Source of the DNA: Candidatus Latescibacterota bacterium
Lineage (GTDB): Bacteria; Krumholzibacteriota; Krumholzibacteriia; WVZY01
Assembly: GCA_011772205.1 (NCBI GenBank)
Contig: WVZY01000012.1
Location: 50,758 to 114,757, forward strand
Direction: 5' to 3'
Length of the DNA stretch: 64,000 bases
Both the position numbers and the translations under genes were made by a program. Below, piece after piece: positions 47,794 through 56,460 of this stretch; positions within the stretch are counted from its first letter, which is position 1, and every line of letters begins with the position of its first letter. The notes under the pieces were generated by a model. That model saw only the letters and a list, made by a program, of their open reading frames with translations, ran no database searches and was not told the origin of the DNA.

Positions 47794-48394
47794 CGATTCG
47801 GGAGAAGCGGACGGAATGGGATCGTGGATTCCAGGAAAAATAGATAAACATCGCCTTGCCCAGTACCAGGTCGAGAGGAAGAGGACCCCACGCCCTGCTG
47901 TCCGCGCTGTTGTCTCGATTGTCTCCCATCATGAATATGTGGCCCTCGGGTATCGTAATCGGTCCGTAATGCCTGTTATAGCCCGGGATGTTCGAATACT
48001 GTGAATACGGTTCTTCCTGAAGAACTCCATCGATATAGAGCTTTGTGCCTTTCATCTCTACGGTCTGCCCAGCTACGGCGACGCAGCGCTTGATGTAGTC
48101 GGTTTGCTGATCCAATGGATATTTGAAAATAATGATGTCGCCGGGTTGTGGGTCGCGGACGCCAGGCAACCGGATATTGAGAAATGGAATCTTCGGACCG
48201 TAAATGAGCTTGTTCGCAAACAGGAAATCCCCGACTAGAAGCGTTTCCTCCATCGATTCTGAAGGAATCCGGAACGCCTGTATGAAGAATGTTCTGGCAA
48301 AGAGCGCGAGCGCCACGGCCAAGATGATGATCTCAGTGTATTCGCGAACGATTGATTTCTTGCCTCGGCGGCGTTTCTTTCGAACTGTCTCCAT
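47777..48394 (-). CDS. lepB: Signal peptidase I
   Basis: Cleaves signal peptides of exported proteins at the outer face of the inner membrane. One N-terminal membrane helix (about 22-38), the catalytic serine in IPSESMEETLLVGD, the general-base lysine in TDYIKRCVAVAGQ, and the conserved GDNRDNSADSRAWGPLP box. 205 residues. The ATG at 48394 follows GGGAG. Confidence 0.97.
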   Translation of the reverse strand: METVRKKRRRGKKSIVREYTEIIILAVALALFARTFFIQAFRIPSESMEETLLVGDFLFANKLIYGPKIPFLNIRLPGVRDPQPGDIIIFKYPLDQQTDYIKRCVAVAGQTVEMKGTKLYIDGVLQEEPYSQYSNIPGYNRHYGPITIPEGHIFMMGDNRDNSADSRAWGPLPLDLVLGKAMFIYFSWNPRSHSVRFSRIGDIIR

Positions 48395-48414
48395 GTTTTA
48401 CTTCTCCCACGAGT

Positions 48415-50226
48415 TTACTTCGATGGTTCGACCTTTAGAACGGCGAGGAAAGCTTCTTGCGGCACCTCCACCCTTCCCACCATCTTCATCCGCTTCTTCC
48501 CTTCCTTTTGTTTCTCGAGCAACTTGCGCTTCCTGGTGATATCCCCTCCGTAACACTTCGCCGTCACATTCTTTCGGAGAGGTCGGACGCTGGCCCTCGA
48601 TATCACTTTGCTTCCAACACAAGCCTGGATGGCCACCTCGAAAAGCTGCCTGGGAATCAGCTCGCTCAATCTCGACGTCATATCCCGGCCCCAAGCATAA
48701 GATTTATCCCTGTGAGCGATGGTCGAGAGGGCATCCACCGGCTCTCCGTTGAGGAGGATGTCCAAGCGCACGAGGTCCCCTTGGCGATGTCCGATGTACT
48801 CGTAGTCCATACTAGCATAACCTCTGCTAATACTCTTGAGTTTATCGTAATAGTCAACAAGTATCTCGCCCAAGGGCATCTCATAAGTGAGCAAGGCCCG
48901 ACCCACATCGAGATACTTCATTTCTATATATATACCGCGGCGGTCCTTGTTGAGTTTCATTATCGATCCGAGATAATCCCCCGGCGTGATGATTTCGGTG
49001 CGAACGTAGGGCTCCTCGATGCGCTCTATCCGGTTGGCCGAAGGCAGCTTGGCCGGATTGTCCACTCCCACCGCCGCGCCATCACGCAGGATCACGTTGT
49101 AGTTCACGTTCGGGACCGTTGCGATCAATCCGAGCGAATACTCGCGCTCGAGACGCTCCTGAATCACTTCCATATGCAAGAGGCCAAGAAAGCCGCACCT
49201 GAATCCAAATCCCAGCGCTTCGGACGTTTCCGGCTCGAATTTGAAAGAAGAATCGTTCAGCTGGAGTTTCTCCAGCGCTTCTCGAAGGGATTCGTAATCT
49301 TCGGCGTCCACAGGGTACAAGCCGCTGAAGACCATTGGCTTGACCTCCTTATATCCAGGAAGGGACTCGGAGCAGGGATCCTCGTGCAAGGTGATCGTAT
49401 CCCCGACCTTGGTATCCTTCAGATTTTTAAGGCCCGTTATGACATATCCCACTTCGCCGGCAACGAGCCGATCCGCCGGTATCATATCCAGCCTGAAAAA
49501 GCCCAGTTCCATCGTTTCGAATACCTTTGAGTTCGATAACATCCGGATCTTGTCCCCAGCGCCAAGCACTCCATCGAAAATCCGAATGTAAGCGACCGCC
49601 CCCCTGTACATATTGAAGAACGAGTCAAAAATCAGCCCACGGAGCTTACCATCCCGATCGCCTTTTGGCGGTGGAATCCTCGACACAATTGTCTCGAGAA
49701 GCGTGTCGATACCGGTTCCTATCCGCGCGCTCACACAGAGGATTTCGTCTTCGTCCACGCCGAGGAGCTCCACGAGCTCGTGTTTCACATGGTCCACCCT
49801 TGCGCTGGGCAGATCGATCTTATTTATCACGGGGAGAATCTCGAGGCTACCCTCCAGGGCAAGATACACGTTGGATAGCGTCTGAGCCTGTATTCCCTGG
49901 GCAGCATCGACGACTAGAATCGCTCCCTCACAGGCAGCCAGGCTTCGCGATACCTCGTACGTAAAATCAACATGGCCGGGAGTATCGATGAGGTTGAAAA
50001 GATAATCCCGCCCATTATTTGCCCTGTAGTTCATCCGAATTGGATGACTTTTGATCGTTATTCCGCGTTCACGCTCGAGGTCCATCGTATCCAGCACCTG
50101 CTCGCGCATCTGCTTCTTGTCGATGGTTTCCGTGGCTTCGAGGAACCGGTCCGCGAGCGTGGACTTTCCATGATCGATATGCGCGATGATGCAGAAATTT
50201 CTGATCTGCTCCATTGAAAAAGCCAT
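48415..50226 (-). CDS. lepA: Elongation factor 4 (LepA)
   Basis: Ribosome-associated GTPase that assists translation and subunit assembly under stress. G motifs: [33 protein letters not shown] and NKIDLPSA; the C-terminal [20 protein letters not shown] is the LepA-specific tail. About 603 residues. ATG at 50226 is 11 bases after GGAGG; the ATG at 50214 is the conventional start of homologues and is also possible. Upstream of lepB, as often seen. Confidence 0.97.
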   Translation of the reverse strand: MAFSMEQIRNFCIIAHIDHGKSTLADRFLEATETIDKKQMREQVLDTMDLERERGITIKSHPIRMNYRANNGRDYLFNLIDTPGHVDFTYEVSRSLAACEGAILVVDAAQGIQAQTLSNVYLALEGSLEILPVINKIDLPSARVDHVKHELVELLGVDEDEILCVSARIGTGIDTLLETIVSRIPPPKGDRDGKLRGLIFDSFFNMYRGAVAYIRIFDGVLGAGDKIRMLSNSKVFETMELGFFRLDMIPADRLVAGEVGYVITGLKNLKDTKVGDTITLHEDPCSESLPGYKEVKPMVFSGLYPVDAEDYESLREALEKLQLNDSSFKFEPETSEALGFGFRCGFLGLLHMEVIQERLEREYSLGLIATVPNVNYNVILRDGAAVGVDNPAKLPSANRIERIEEPYVRTEIITPGDYLGSIMKLNKDRRGIYIEMKYLDVGRALLTYEMPLGEILVDYYDKLKSISRGYASMDYEYIGHRQGDLVRLDILLNGEPVDALSTIAHRDKSYAWGRDMTSRLSELIPRQLFEVAIQACVGSKVISRASVRPLRKNVTAKCYGGDITRKRKLLEKQKEGKKRMKMVGRVEVPQEAFLAVLKVEPSK

Positions 50227-50287
50227 TCGGAACAATGCCTCCAGATTATCTCGCTGCTCCAAAATATGTTTGAAAACCGGGCTCTAG

Positions 50288-50944
50288 TTAAAAGCTGATG
50301 GTTACGGTCAAATAACTGGTGCCGCTGGAACTCTTTGTCGTCGGGCGGTATGACCGGACGTCGTGGAGATGGGCGTCCACATAAGCATCGAGCACTCCGA
50401 TGAGCCATACAGCGCCGGACCACCACGCGAAATCCTTGGTTTGCTCTTTGTAAAAGTCGACGTAGCTTTGATGGAATCCAACCTGACGGTTCTGAACAAG
50501 CCATTCCGGGCTAAATTTCGGAAACTGGTCCCGTATTTCAATAAACTGATCCCGGATTTTCTCACGACGATTCGCTTGCTTGTGTTTGAGCCATATCTGA
50601 CTCATATAGAATCCGCTCAGCCCGACCATGAGCATCGTCTTGATCCTTCTGCCGTTGTAAAGCTGTCCAAGGCCGGGCACTGCCATCGAACAGAACATTG
50701 CCACTCTGGGCGATTTCTTCCTTTCCCAGAGGTGTTTTCCAGGCGCCTCCTCCTGCGCGATCATTTGGAGCTCGCGTTTCAACTCCAATTGATCCTTTTT
50801 GGGCGATAACCTCTTGACTTCGGTGACGCTTTTGGCAGAATCCACTTTTTCTTGTGAGAACTGGTACGTTTCGAATGATCCACCCCAAGCGACGCCGGTC
50901 GTTACCGCCATCAGACAGATGACGCAAAGGATACGTTTCAACAT
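50288..50944 (-). CDS. Exported DUF5683-like protein
   Basis: 218 residues with an N-terminal signal peptide (ILCVICLMAVTTGVAWGG), a charged segment, then a membrane-associated domain beginning SPRVAMFCSMAVPGLGQLYN and ending in VWLIGVLDAYVDAHL. The PGLGQLYNGR-type motif and a late aspartate-rich helix are the pattern of DUF5683/TM2-like proteins found in FCB-group bacteria; function unknown. No clear Shine-Dalgarno sequence precedes the ATG at 50944; it lies 25 bases downstream of the selenocysteine tRNA, and an open frame passes through that tRNA but is not coding. Confidence 0.75.
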   Translation of the reverse strand: MLKRILCVICLMAVTTGVAWGGSFETYQFSQEKVDSAKSVTEVKRLSPKKDQLELKRELQMIAQEEAPGKHLWERKKSPRVAMFCSMAVPGLGQLYNGRRIKTMLMVGLSGFYMSQIWLKHKQANRREKIRDQFIEIRDQFPKFSPEWLVQNRQVGFHQSYVDFYKEQTKDFAWWSGAVWLIGVLDAYVDAHLHDVRSYRPTTKSSSGTSYLTVTISF

Positions 50945-50968
50945 GCTGCTGGAACCGCCGGATAAAAT

Positions 50969-51065
50969 TGGCGGGAATGTGTGGGAATCGAACCCACCTC
51001 GGCCGATTAAACAACCGACATAGGGATTTGAAGTCCCCGGGGTCCACCAGGGCCCATCCATTCCC
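50969..51065 (-). tRNA. selC: tRNA-Sec (TCA)
   Basis: 97 bases, longer than any standard tRNA, with CCA encoded and the discriminator G typical of tRNA-Sec. Acceptor GGGAATG/CATTCCC, an extended D stem (GGGCCC-TGGT-GGACCC region), anticodon arm GGGGACTTCAAATCCC with anticodon TCA, a long variable arm (about 51022-51001) and T arm GTGGG/CCCAC with TTCGATT. The eighth acceptor pair looks like G-A rather than a Watson-Crick pair. It implies the organism makes selenoproteins; none was recognised in the window, and selA/selB/selD are not here. Confidence 0.93.
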
Positions 51066-51138
51066 GACGAAAGGCCGCAAACCAGAGTATGAGAAATATA
51101 CAGAATTAAACGTCGATAACGAAACAGGAAAATCGGCG

Positions 51139-51516
51139 CTACTTTCGGGCGATCGCTTCTATTTCGACAAGCGCTCCAAGTGGAAGCCTCGCTACCTCGA
51201 CAGTAGCCCTGGCGGGAGGATTTTTCACGAAATACCGACTGTAAATTTCGTTCACCTTTTGGAAGTCTTCCATAGATGCCAGATAGATCGTCGTTTTGAC
51301 GATGTTTTCCATTCCCATGGCCGCAGCTTCCAGAACGGCGGCGATATTCTTCAGCACGCGGTGAGTTTGAGCCTCAACGCCTCCCTCAACGAACTTGCCC
51401 GTCTCCGCCTCGATCCCGATCTGTCCGGAAAGAAAAAGAGTGTCCCCATCGAGAACGGCCTGGCTATAGGGACCGAGCGCTTTGGGCGCGTGATCCGTAT
51501 GTATGAGCTTTTTCAT
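51139..51516 (-). CDS. ridA: RidA-family reactive intermediate deaminase
   Basis: Hydrolyses reactive enamine/imine intermediates from PLP enzymes. 125 residues: APKALGPYSQAVLDGDTLFL, SGQIGIEAETG, TTIYLASMEDFQKVNEIYSR and NPPARATVEVARLPLGALVE, with the conserved arginine in PARAT. The ATG at 51516 follows GGGAGG; a start 12 bases earlier is possible. Confidence 0.95.
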   Translation of the reverse strand: MKKLIHTDHAPKALGPYSQAVLDGDTLFLSGQIGIEAETGKFVEGGVEAQTHRVLKNIAAVLEAAAMGMENIVKTTIYLASMEDFQKVNEIYSRYFVKNPPARATVEVARLPLGALVEIEAIARK

Positions 51517-51589
51517 TTCGCCTCCCACTATTGGATGAAACTGCAGCGATAAGGATTCTATTGCCGTTTGAATCAGGTTGGCGGCATCC

Positions 51590-53416
51590 TCACTCTACCG
51601 TCACACTCTTCGCCAAGTTTCGTGGCTGATCAACGTTGCAACCCCTCAAGACAGCGATATGATAGGCAAGGAGCTGGAGCGGGATAACAGTGAGAATCGG
51701 GTACAGCATATCGAGCGTCTGCGGTATGGTGATCACATGATCGGCGACTTTGGCGACTTCTTCGTCCTCTTCAGTTGCGATCACGATGAGCCTTCCTTTT
51801 CTCGCTTTGACTTCGGCGATATTCCCTTGAATTTTTGAGTAGGCGCTATCCCTCGGACAGATCACGACCACCGGCATGTTCTTATCGATCAAAGCAATGG
51901 GGCCATGCTTCATCTCTGCAGCGGGATAACCTTCCGCATGGACATATGAAATTTCTTTGAGCTTCAAAGCACCTTCCAAGGCCACCGGGAAATGGGCCCC
52001 CCTCCCGAGATACAGGAAGTTCGAGTCGTTGCAGTACGCCTTGGCGATCTTTTCTATTTCCTCGTTATGATTTAGAATCTGCTGCACCTGATCCGGGATC
52101 TTCTGAAGCGCTTCGATGATTTCCTGGCCTTCACTCCTGCCCATCACCCGCATCCGCCCGAGCATGATCGCCAGCAGGGTTAACGCAGTAACCTGGGAGG
52201 TGAAAGCCTTGGTGGAGGCAACGCCGATCTCCGGCCCCGCGTGGATGTACACACCACCGTCCGATTCGCGGGCGATCGTGCTGCCTACAACATTACAAAC
52301 TCCCAGGACTCTGGATCCTTTGCGCTTGGCCTCGCGCATCGCCTCCAACGTATCGATCGTCTCGCCAGACTGGCTGATCGCAAGAGTGATCGTTCCCGGT
52401 TCGATGATCGGATTGCGGTACCTGAACTCGGAGGCATACTCGACTTCAACCGGTAACCTGGCGTATTCCTCTATCATATATTCGCCGATAAGTGCCGCGT
52501 GCCAGCTCGTCCCGCAAGCAATAATGACGATGCGCTTGATCTCCCTGAGCTCTCTCTCAGACATATTGAGCCCGCCGAGCTTGGCGTAACCCGATTCGTG
52601 GATCAATCTTCCTCGGCACGCGTTGTGGATCGTTTCCGGCTGCTCGAAAATCTCCTTGAGCATGAAATGAGCGTATCCGCCCTTCTCGATCATCTCCAAA
52701 TCCCAGGAAATTTCCTCGATTTCTTTTTGGATCTCGACATTTTCGGTGGTCATCGTACTGAATCCCGAGGGCCCCACGGTGACCATCTCCTTGTCATCGA
52801 GATAAACCACCTGACGGGTATGCTTGAGAATCGCCGAAACATCGGAAGCAAGAAGATACTCGTCGTCTGCGACACCCACCACGAGAGGGCTTCCATTGCG
52901 AACTCCGATGAGCTTGTTTGGATCTTTCTTGGAGAGAATCACCAAGCCGTAGGTCCCTTCCAGCTGGGCGACAGCCTTCTGAACGGCTTCCTCGAAAGAA
53001 TCGTCGTAAAATTCTTCGATGAGGTGGGCGATAATCTCCGTATCGGTATCCGTTTTGAATTTGTGGCCTGACTCCTCGAGACGCTTTTTCAATACCCGGT
53101 AATTTTCAATGATGCCGTTGTGGATTACTGCGATACTTCCCTTGCAATCCACATGCGGGTGGGCGTTTTGCGTTGTCGGCTCTCCGTGAGTCGCCCAGCG
53201 GGTGTGGGCAAGGCCCACCGTTCCTGGAACCTCCTTGCCCGATAGCCGCTGTTCCAACGTGCTGATCTTCCCCTCGGTTTTTTCAACCACAATGCAGCCG
53301 TCTTGGAGAACGGCAATCCCCGCCGAGTCGTACCCCCGGTATTCGAGTCGTTTCAAGCTTTCGAGCAAAATTGGCAGTGCCTGGTTTTTTCCAAGGTATC
53401 CAACGATTCCGCACAT
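51590..53416 (-). CDS. glmS: Glutamine-fructose-6-phosphate aminotransferase (isomerizing)
   Basis: First committed step of UDP-GlcNAc synthesis for peptidoglycan and LPS. Catalytic Cys2 in MCGIVGYLG, HTRWATHGEPTTQNAHPH in the glutaminase domain, two SIS domains (IACGTSWHAALIGEYMIEEY, ISQSGETIDTLEA) and the C-terminal QPRNLAKSVTVE. 608 residues. It follows glmM by 24 bases, and the two act in consecutive parts of the same pathway. I see no glmS-ribozyme-like leader in that gap. Confidence 0.98.
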   Translation of the reverse strand: MCGIVGYLGKNQALPILLESLKRLEYRGYDSAGIAVLQDGCIVVEKTEGKISTLEQRLSGKEVPGTVGLAHTRWATHGEPTTQNAHPHVDCKGSIAVIHNGIIENYRVLKKRLEESGHKFKTDTDTEIIAHLIEEFYDDSFEEAVQKAVAQLEGTYGLVILSKKDPNKLIGVRNGSPLVVGVADDEYLLASDVSAILKHTRQVVYLDDKEMVTVGPSGFSTMTTENVEIQKEIEEISWDLEMIEKGGYAHFMLKEIFEQPETIHNACRGRLIHESGYAKLGGLNMSERELREIKRIVIIACGTSWHAALIGEYMIEEYARLPVEVEYASEFRYRNPIIEPGTITLAISQSGETIDTLEAMREAKRKGSRVLGVCNVVGSTIARESDGGVYIHAGPEIGVASTKAFTSQVTALTLLAIMLGRMRVMGRSEGQEIIEALQKIPDQVQQILNHNEEIEKIAKAYCNDSNFLYLGRGAHFPVALEGALKLKEISYVHAEGYPAAEMKHGPIALIDKNMPVVVICPRDSAYSKIQGNIAEVKARKGRLIVIATEEDEEVAKVADHVITIPQTLDMLYPILTVIPLQLLAYHIAVLRGCNVDQPRNLAKSVTVE

Positions 53417-53440
53417 GAGCGAACTCCTGTTGCAACAATA

Positions 53441-54847
53441 TTAATTGAAGGATTCTTTTAGAATCCGCCGAGCAGCTTTTATCAAATCCTGAACTTTATC
53501 TTCGGTGGCCGCCTCGGAGATGATTCTCACGATGCCTTCCGTATTCGACAAACGCAGGTGAAACCAGCCTTCCGAGAACAGCGCTTTAACTCCATCACGC
53601 GTGTCGATCTTATCAGGTTTGAGCCCTTGGATTAAACGGGAAATCTTCTTCGCTGAGAAATCCCCTGTCTTAGGAGCCTTTTCTTTATGCATGACAAACG
53701 GGGGATACCGGTCAATCTGATCCCTAAGTGACGTCTTCCTCTCCGTAAGTAGCTGCAAGATAAGTGCCATAGAGAGCATGGCGTCTCGGCCCGGGTGGAG
53801 TTCCGGATAGATGATCCCTCCATTGCCCTCTCCCCCGATGACGGCGTGGCAATCGAGCATCTTGGCCACCACATGGGCCTCACCCACGGGCGTTCGCGAT
53901 ACTTGGACTCCGTGGGATTCGGCGATCCGATCGATGATCGATGATGTGCTCACGTTCACCACAACCGGACCGGGATTATTCGCGAGCACCAGATCCACGC
54001 CAAGGGCCAGCGTATATTCCTCGCTGATTGCGTTCCCCAGGTTATCTACCAGCGCAAGCCGATCCGCATCGGGATCGGCAGCGAAACCAATGTCGGCTTG
54101 CTCTTCCTTGACGCGGTTGGCGAGCACGGAGAGGTTTTCCGGTCTGGGCTCCGGATCCCGGTGAAAATTGCCATCCAGCTCGCAATCCAATTTAATGACC
54201 CGCGCGCCAAGCGCATCCAGCAAATCCGGTGCGATCACACTGCCCGCACCATTGATACAGTCGAGAACAACGGTAAAACGGCGATCGCGGATTCTCGAGG
54301 CATCAATGATGTCGAGCGAGAGAATCGCTTCGATGTGATCCCTCGCCGCATTGGAGTACGAACGGACCTTTCCTTTGGAACTCTCACCGGCGAGGACAAA
54401 CCGATCGGCCTGAAAAGCGTTGAACAGCTCATCGCCCGCTTCTTTCTCGATGAATATTCCCCGTCTGTCGAGGAACTTTAGCGCATTCCACTCGATTGGA
54501 TTGTGACTCGCCGTAACGATAACTCCTCCGGCTGCTTTATGTCGCTCAACGACCATCTCGACCGTTGGAGTGGCGGCAATCCCCAGATCGATGCAGTCGT
54601 GTCCCGTTGCGGTTACCGCGCCGATCGCCGCTTGCATCAGCGCTTCACCGGAGGGGCGGGTATCCCGTCCCATAACGATGGGACCCGCGGGAAGGATCGA
54701 GGCGAACGCAAGTACCAGTCTTTTGACGATGTCGGTGTCCAGGCTCTCCCCAACGATTCCCCTAGCTCCGGAAACGCTGAAGAGGAGTCTGCCGGGCTCG
54801 ATTTCCTTGGATGGCCTCTCGGATTTCCTTTTAGCCGGTTTTTTCAT
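53441..54847 (-). CDS. glmM: Phosphoglucosamine mutase (phosphohexomutase family)
   Basis: Interconverts glucosamine 6-phosphate and 1-phosphate. The phosphoserine loop reads IVTASHNPIEWNALKFL, metal-binding DPDADRLALVDN, sugar-binding GEGNGGIIYPE and phosphate-binding LRLSNTEGIVRIISEA. 468 residues, with a 20-residue basic N-terminal extension. A phosphomannomutase/phosphoglucomutase role is possible from sequence alone, but pairing with glmS favours GlmM. No ribosome-binding site precedes the ATG; see the promoter entry. Confidence 0.92.
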   Translation of the reverse strand: MKKPAKRKSERPSKEIEPGRLLFSVSGARGIVGESLDTDIVKRLVLAFASILPAGPIVMGRDTRPSGEALMQAAIGAVTATGHDCIDLGIAATPTVEMVVERHKAAGGVIVTASHNPIEWNALKFLDRRGIFIEKEAGDELFNAFQADRFVLAGESSKGKVRSYSNAARDHIEAILSLDIIDASRIRDRRFTVVLDCINGAGSVIAPDLLDALGARVIKLDCELDGNFHRDPEPRPENLSVLANRVKEEQADIGFAADPDADRLALVDNLGNAISEEYTLALGVDLVLANNPGPVVVNVSTSSIIDRIAESHGVQVSRTPVGEAHVVAKMLDCHAVIGGEGNGGIIYPELHPGRDAMLSMALILQLLTERKTSLRDQIDRYPPFVMHKEKAPKTGDFSAKKISRLIQGLKPDKIDTRDGVKALFSEGWFHLRLSNTEGIVRIISEAATEDKVQDLIKAARRILKESFN

Positions 54848-54853
54848 ATGGGC

Positions 54854-54881
54854 ATCATATGCAATAGCTTCAGGATGTCAA
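54854..54881 (-). promoter_or_regulatory. Predicted glmM promoter giving a leaderless transcript
   Basis: TTGACA (54881-54876) and TATGAT (54859-54854) with a 16-base spacer form the strongest promoter I found in the window. Only six bases separate the -10 box from the glmM ATG, so transcription would begin at or next to the A of the start codon. Confidence 0.7.
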
Positions 54882-54956
54882 GAGATGGATCGAACGGCCT
54901 GTTCATGTCTCATATGTATTAAATCTATCAAAAGTCCCGTAAACTCAACAAAAAAA

Positions 54957-55165
54957 TGGAGCTGGAGAGTGGATTCGAACGGCGGAACCATGCATTGCGA
55001 ATGGGCCTCTAATAGGACTGATAAGTCGCTGTGACTGATCAAATTAACAAATTTCTCAAGGGCGTACAGTGAAACCATATCCGCGCACTCTTGCGTGTAT
55101 TCGAGCAGAGTTGCAGGTTTTATACAAGTGTAGTAATAAGAAGAAGTGTAATATTGAAAGCGCTG
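54957..55165 (-). repeat. tRNA-Thr(CGT)-derived repeat copy A with extended right flank (att-like)
   Basis: Bases 54957-55010 are a degenerate copy of the 3' part of tRNA-Thr(CGT) on the minus strand (anticodon arm, T arm, acceptor 3' strand ending CTCCAGCTCCA). The first 13 bases are identical to copy C. Further right the similarity continues through AAATTT-TCAA and a TTGCG-GTATT stretch to AAGAAGAAGTGTAATAT at 55138. No 5' half of the tRNA is present. It borders the conserved glm genes, so it probably marks the left end of the accessory region. Confidence 0.7.
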
Positions 55166-55236
55166 TTGCTAACTTGATATTAGCTATGCCAAATGTCATC
55201 TCAGAGATGTAACCAACGGAAAGGAGCGGTGGACAA

Positions 55237-56229
55237 ATGGAGTACCGGTTTCTTGGCTCTTCTGGCCTCAAAGTGTCGGCACTGTCTCTTGGCTCATGGG
55301 TGACCTATGGTTCCCAGGTCGGAGAGGATGTCGCGTTTGAGTGCATGACGGCCGCTTACGAGCATGGCGTGAACTTCTTTGATAATGCGGAGGCGTATGC
55401 GTCGGGCGAATCCGAGGTCGTGATGGGTAACGTCATCCGACGCGCGGGCTGGAAGCGCTCCGACCTGGTGATATCGACCAAGATCTTCTGGGGAGGGCAA
55501 GGTCCCAACGATCGAGGTCTGTCACGCAAACATATAATAGAGGGAGTCAATGCGTCATTGGCGCGGATCAAGCTCGACTATGTCGACCTCATTTTCTGCC
55601 ACCGACCCGACCCGGATACACCCATTGAGGAAACGGTGCGTGCAATGAATTGGGTGATCGATCAAGGCAAAGCATTCTACTGGGGGACGAGCGAGTGGAG
55701 CGCCGATGAGATCATGGAAGCGGCAATGATTGCGAAACGTGAACACCTCGTGGGGCCGCAAATGGAACAACCGCAGTACAACATGTTCCATCGTGATCGA
55801 GTTGAAAGGGAGTACGCACGGCTCTACGATGACATCGGGCTGGGCTTGACGGTCTGGAGTCCTCTTGGCAGCGGCTTACTCACCGGAAAGTACGATGACG
55901 GCTGCCCCCCACAGACGCGCGCCAGTCTCGCAGGCATGGAATGGCTTCGCGAGGAGCTCGTGGGAGAGACCGCAGCCGAGAATCGAGAGAAGGTCCGCCA
56001 GCTCAAATCGATCGCGGAGGAAGTCGGATGCACGCGCGCCCAACTCGCGCTGGCCTGGTGCCTTGCCAATCCGAACGTCAGCACAGTGATCACCGGCGCT
56101 TCCCGGCTGGAGCAGGTGAAAGAGAACATGGCGGCCCTGGACGTTGTCGCGAAGCTGACCCCCGACGTCATCGGCTCGATCGAGGAGCTTCTCGACAACA
56201 AGCCACCCGCAGCGCCAAACTATCGCTGA
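55237..56229 (+). CDS. Aldo/keto reductase, voltage-gated potassium channel beta-subunit-like family
   Basis: 330-residue TIM-barrel NADPH-dependent oxidoreductase. Active-site tetrad segments: [14 protein letters not shown] (Asp and Tyr), [11 protein letters not shown] (Lys) and [12 protein letters not shown] (His); cofactor region [16 protein letters not shown] and the C-terminal [40 protein letters not shown] is typical of the Kv-beta-like branch. AAGGAG lies upstream of the ATG. It is one of only two plus-strand genes in the window and stands alone between tRNA-derived copy A and a secreted lipase-like gene. Substrate unknown. Confidence 0.93.
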   Translation: MEYRFLGSSGLKVSALSLGSWVTYGSQVGEDVAFECMTAAYEHGVNFFDNAEAYASGESEVVMGNVIRRAGWKRSDLVISTKIFWGGQGPNDRGLSRKHIIEGVNASLARIKLDYVDLIFCHRPDPDTPIEETVRAMNWVIDQGKAFYWGTSEWSADEIMEAAMIAKREHLVGPQMEQPQYNMFHRDRVEREYARLYDDIGLGLTVWSPLGSGLLTGKYDDGCPPQTRASLAGMEWLREELVGETAAENREKVRQLKSIAEEVGCTRAQLALAWCLANPNVSTVITGASRLEQVKENMAALDVVAKLTPDVIGSIEELLDNKPPAAPNYR

Positions 56230-56460
56230 TCTTTTCTTTTCCTTTCATAACGAGCTTCGTGAGAGAGCGGGTGAATGCTGATAAGGCGCTGGCTTTGATG
56301 ACATTATATCTCTCATGGGGTCAAATTTAGAATGTTCGTCGCAGATCATCGCCTCCATCCAGCGATTCCACTAGCAAATCCACTGTATCAGTCTCATGAT
56401 CGTCGGTAACTGCTCTGCGTTCGACCAAACAAAACGGAGGTTGACCCAGCCGGATCCATA

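Noticed and set aside
53417..53440. glmS ribozyme or GlcN6P riboswitch
   Set aside because: Only 24 bases separate glmM and glmS, far too short for the ribozyme.
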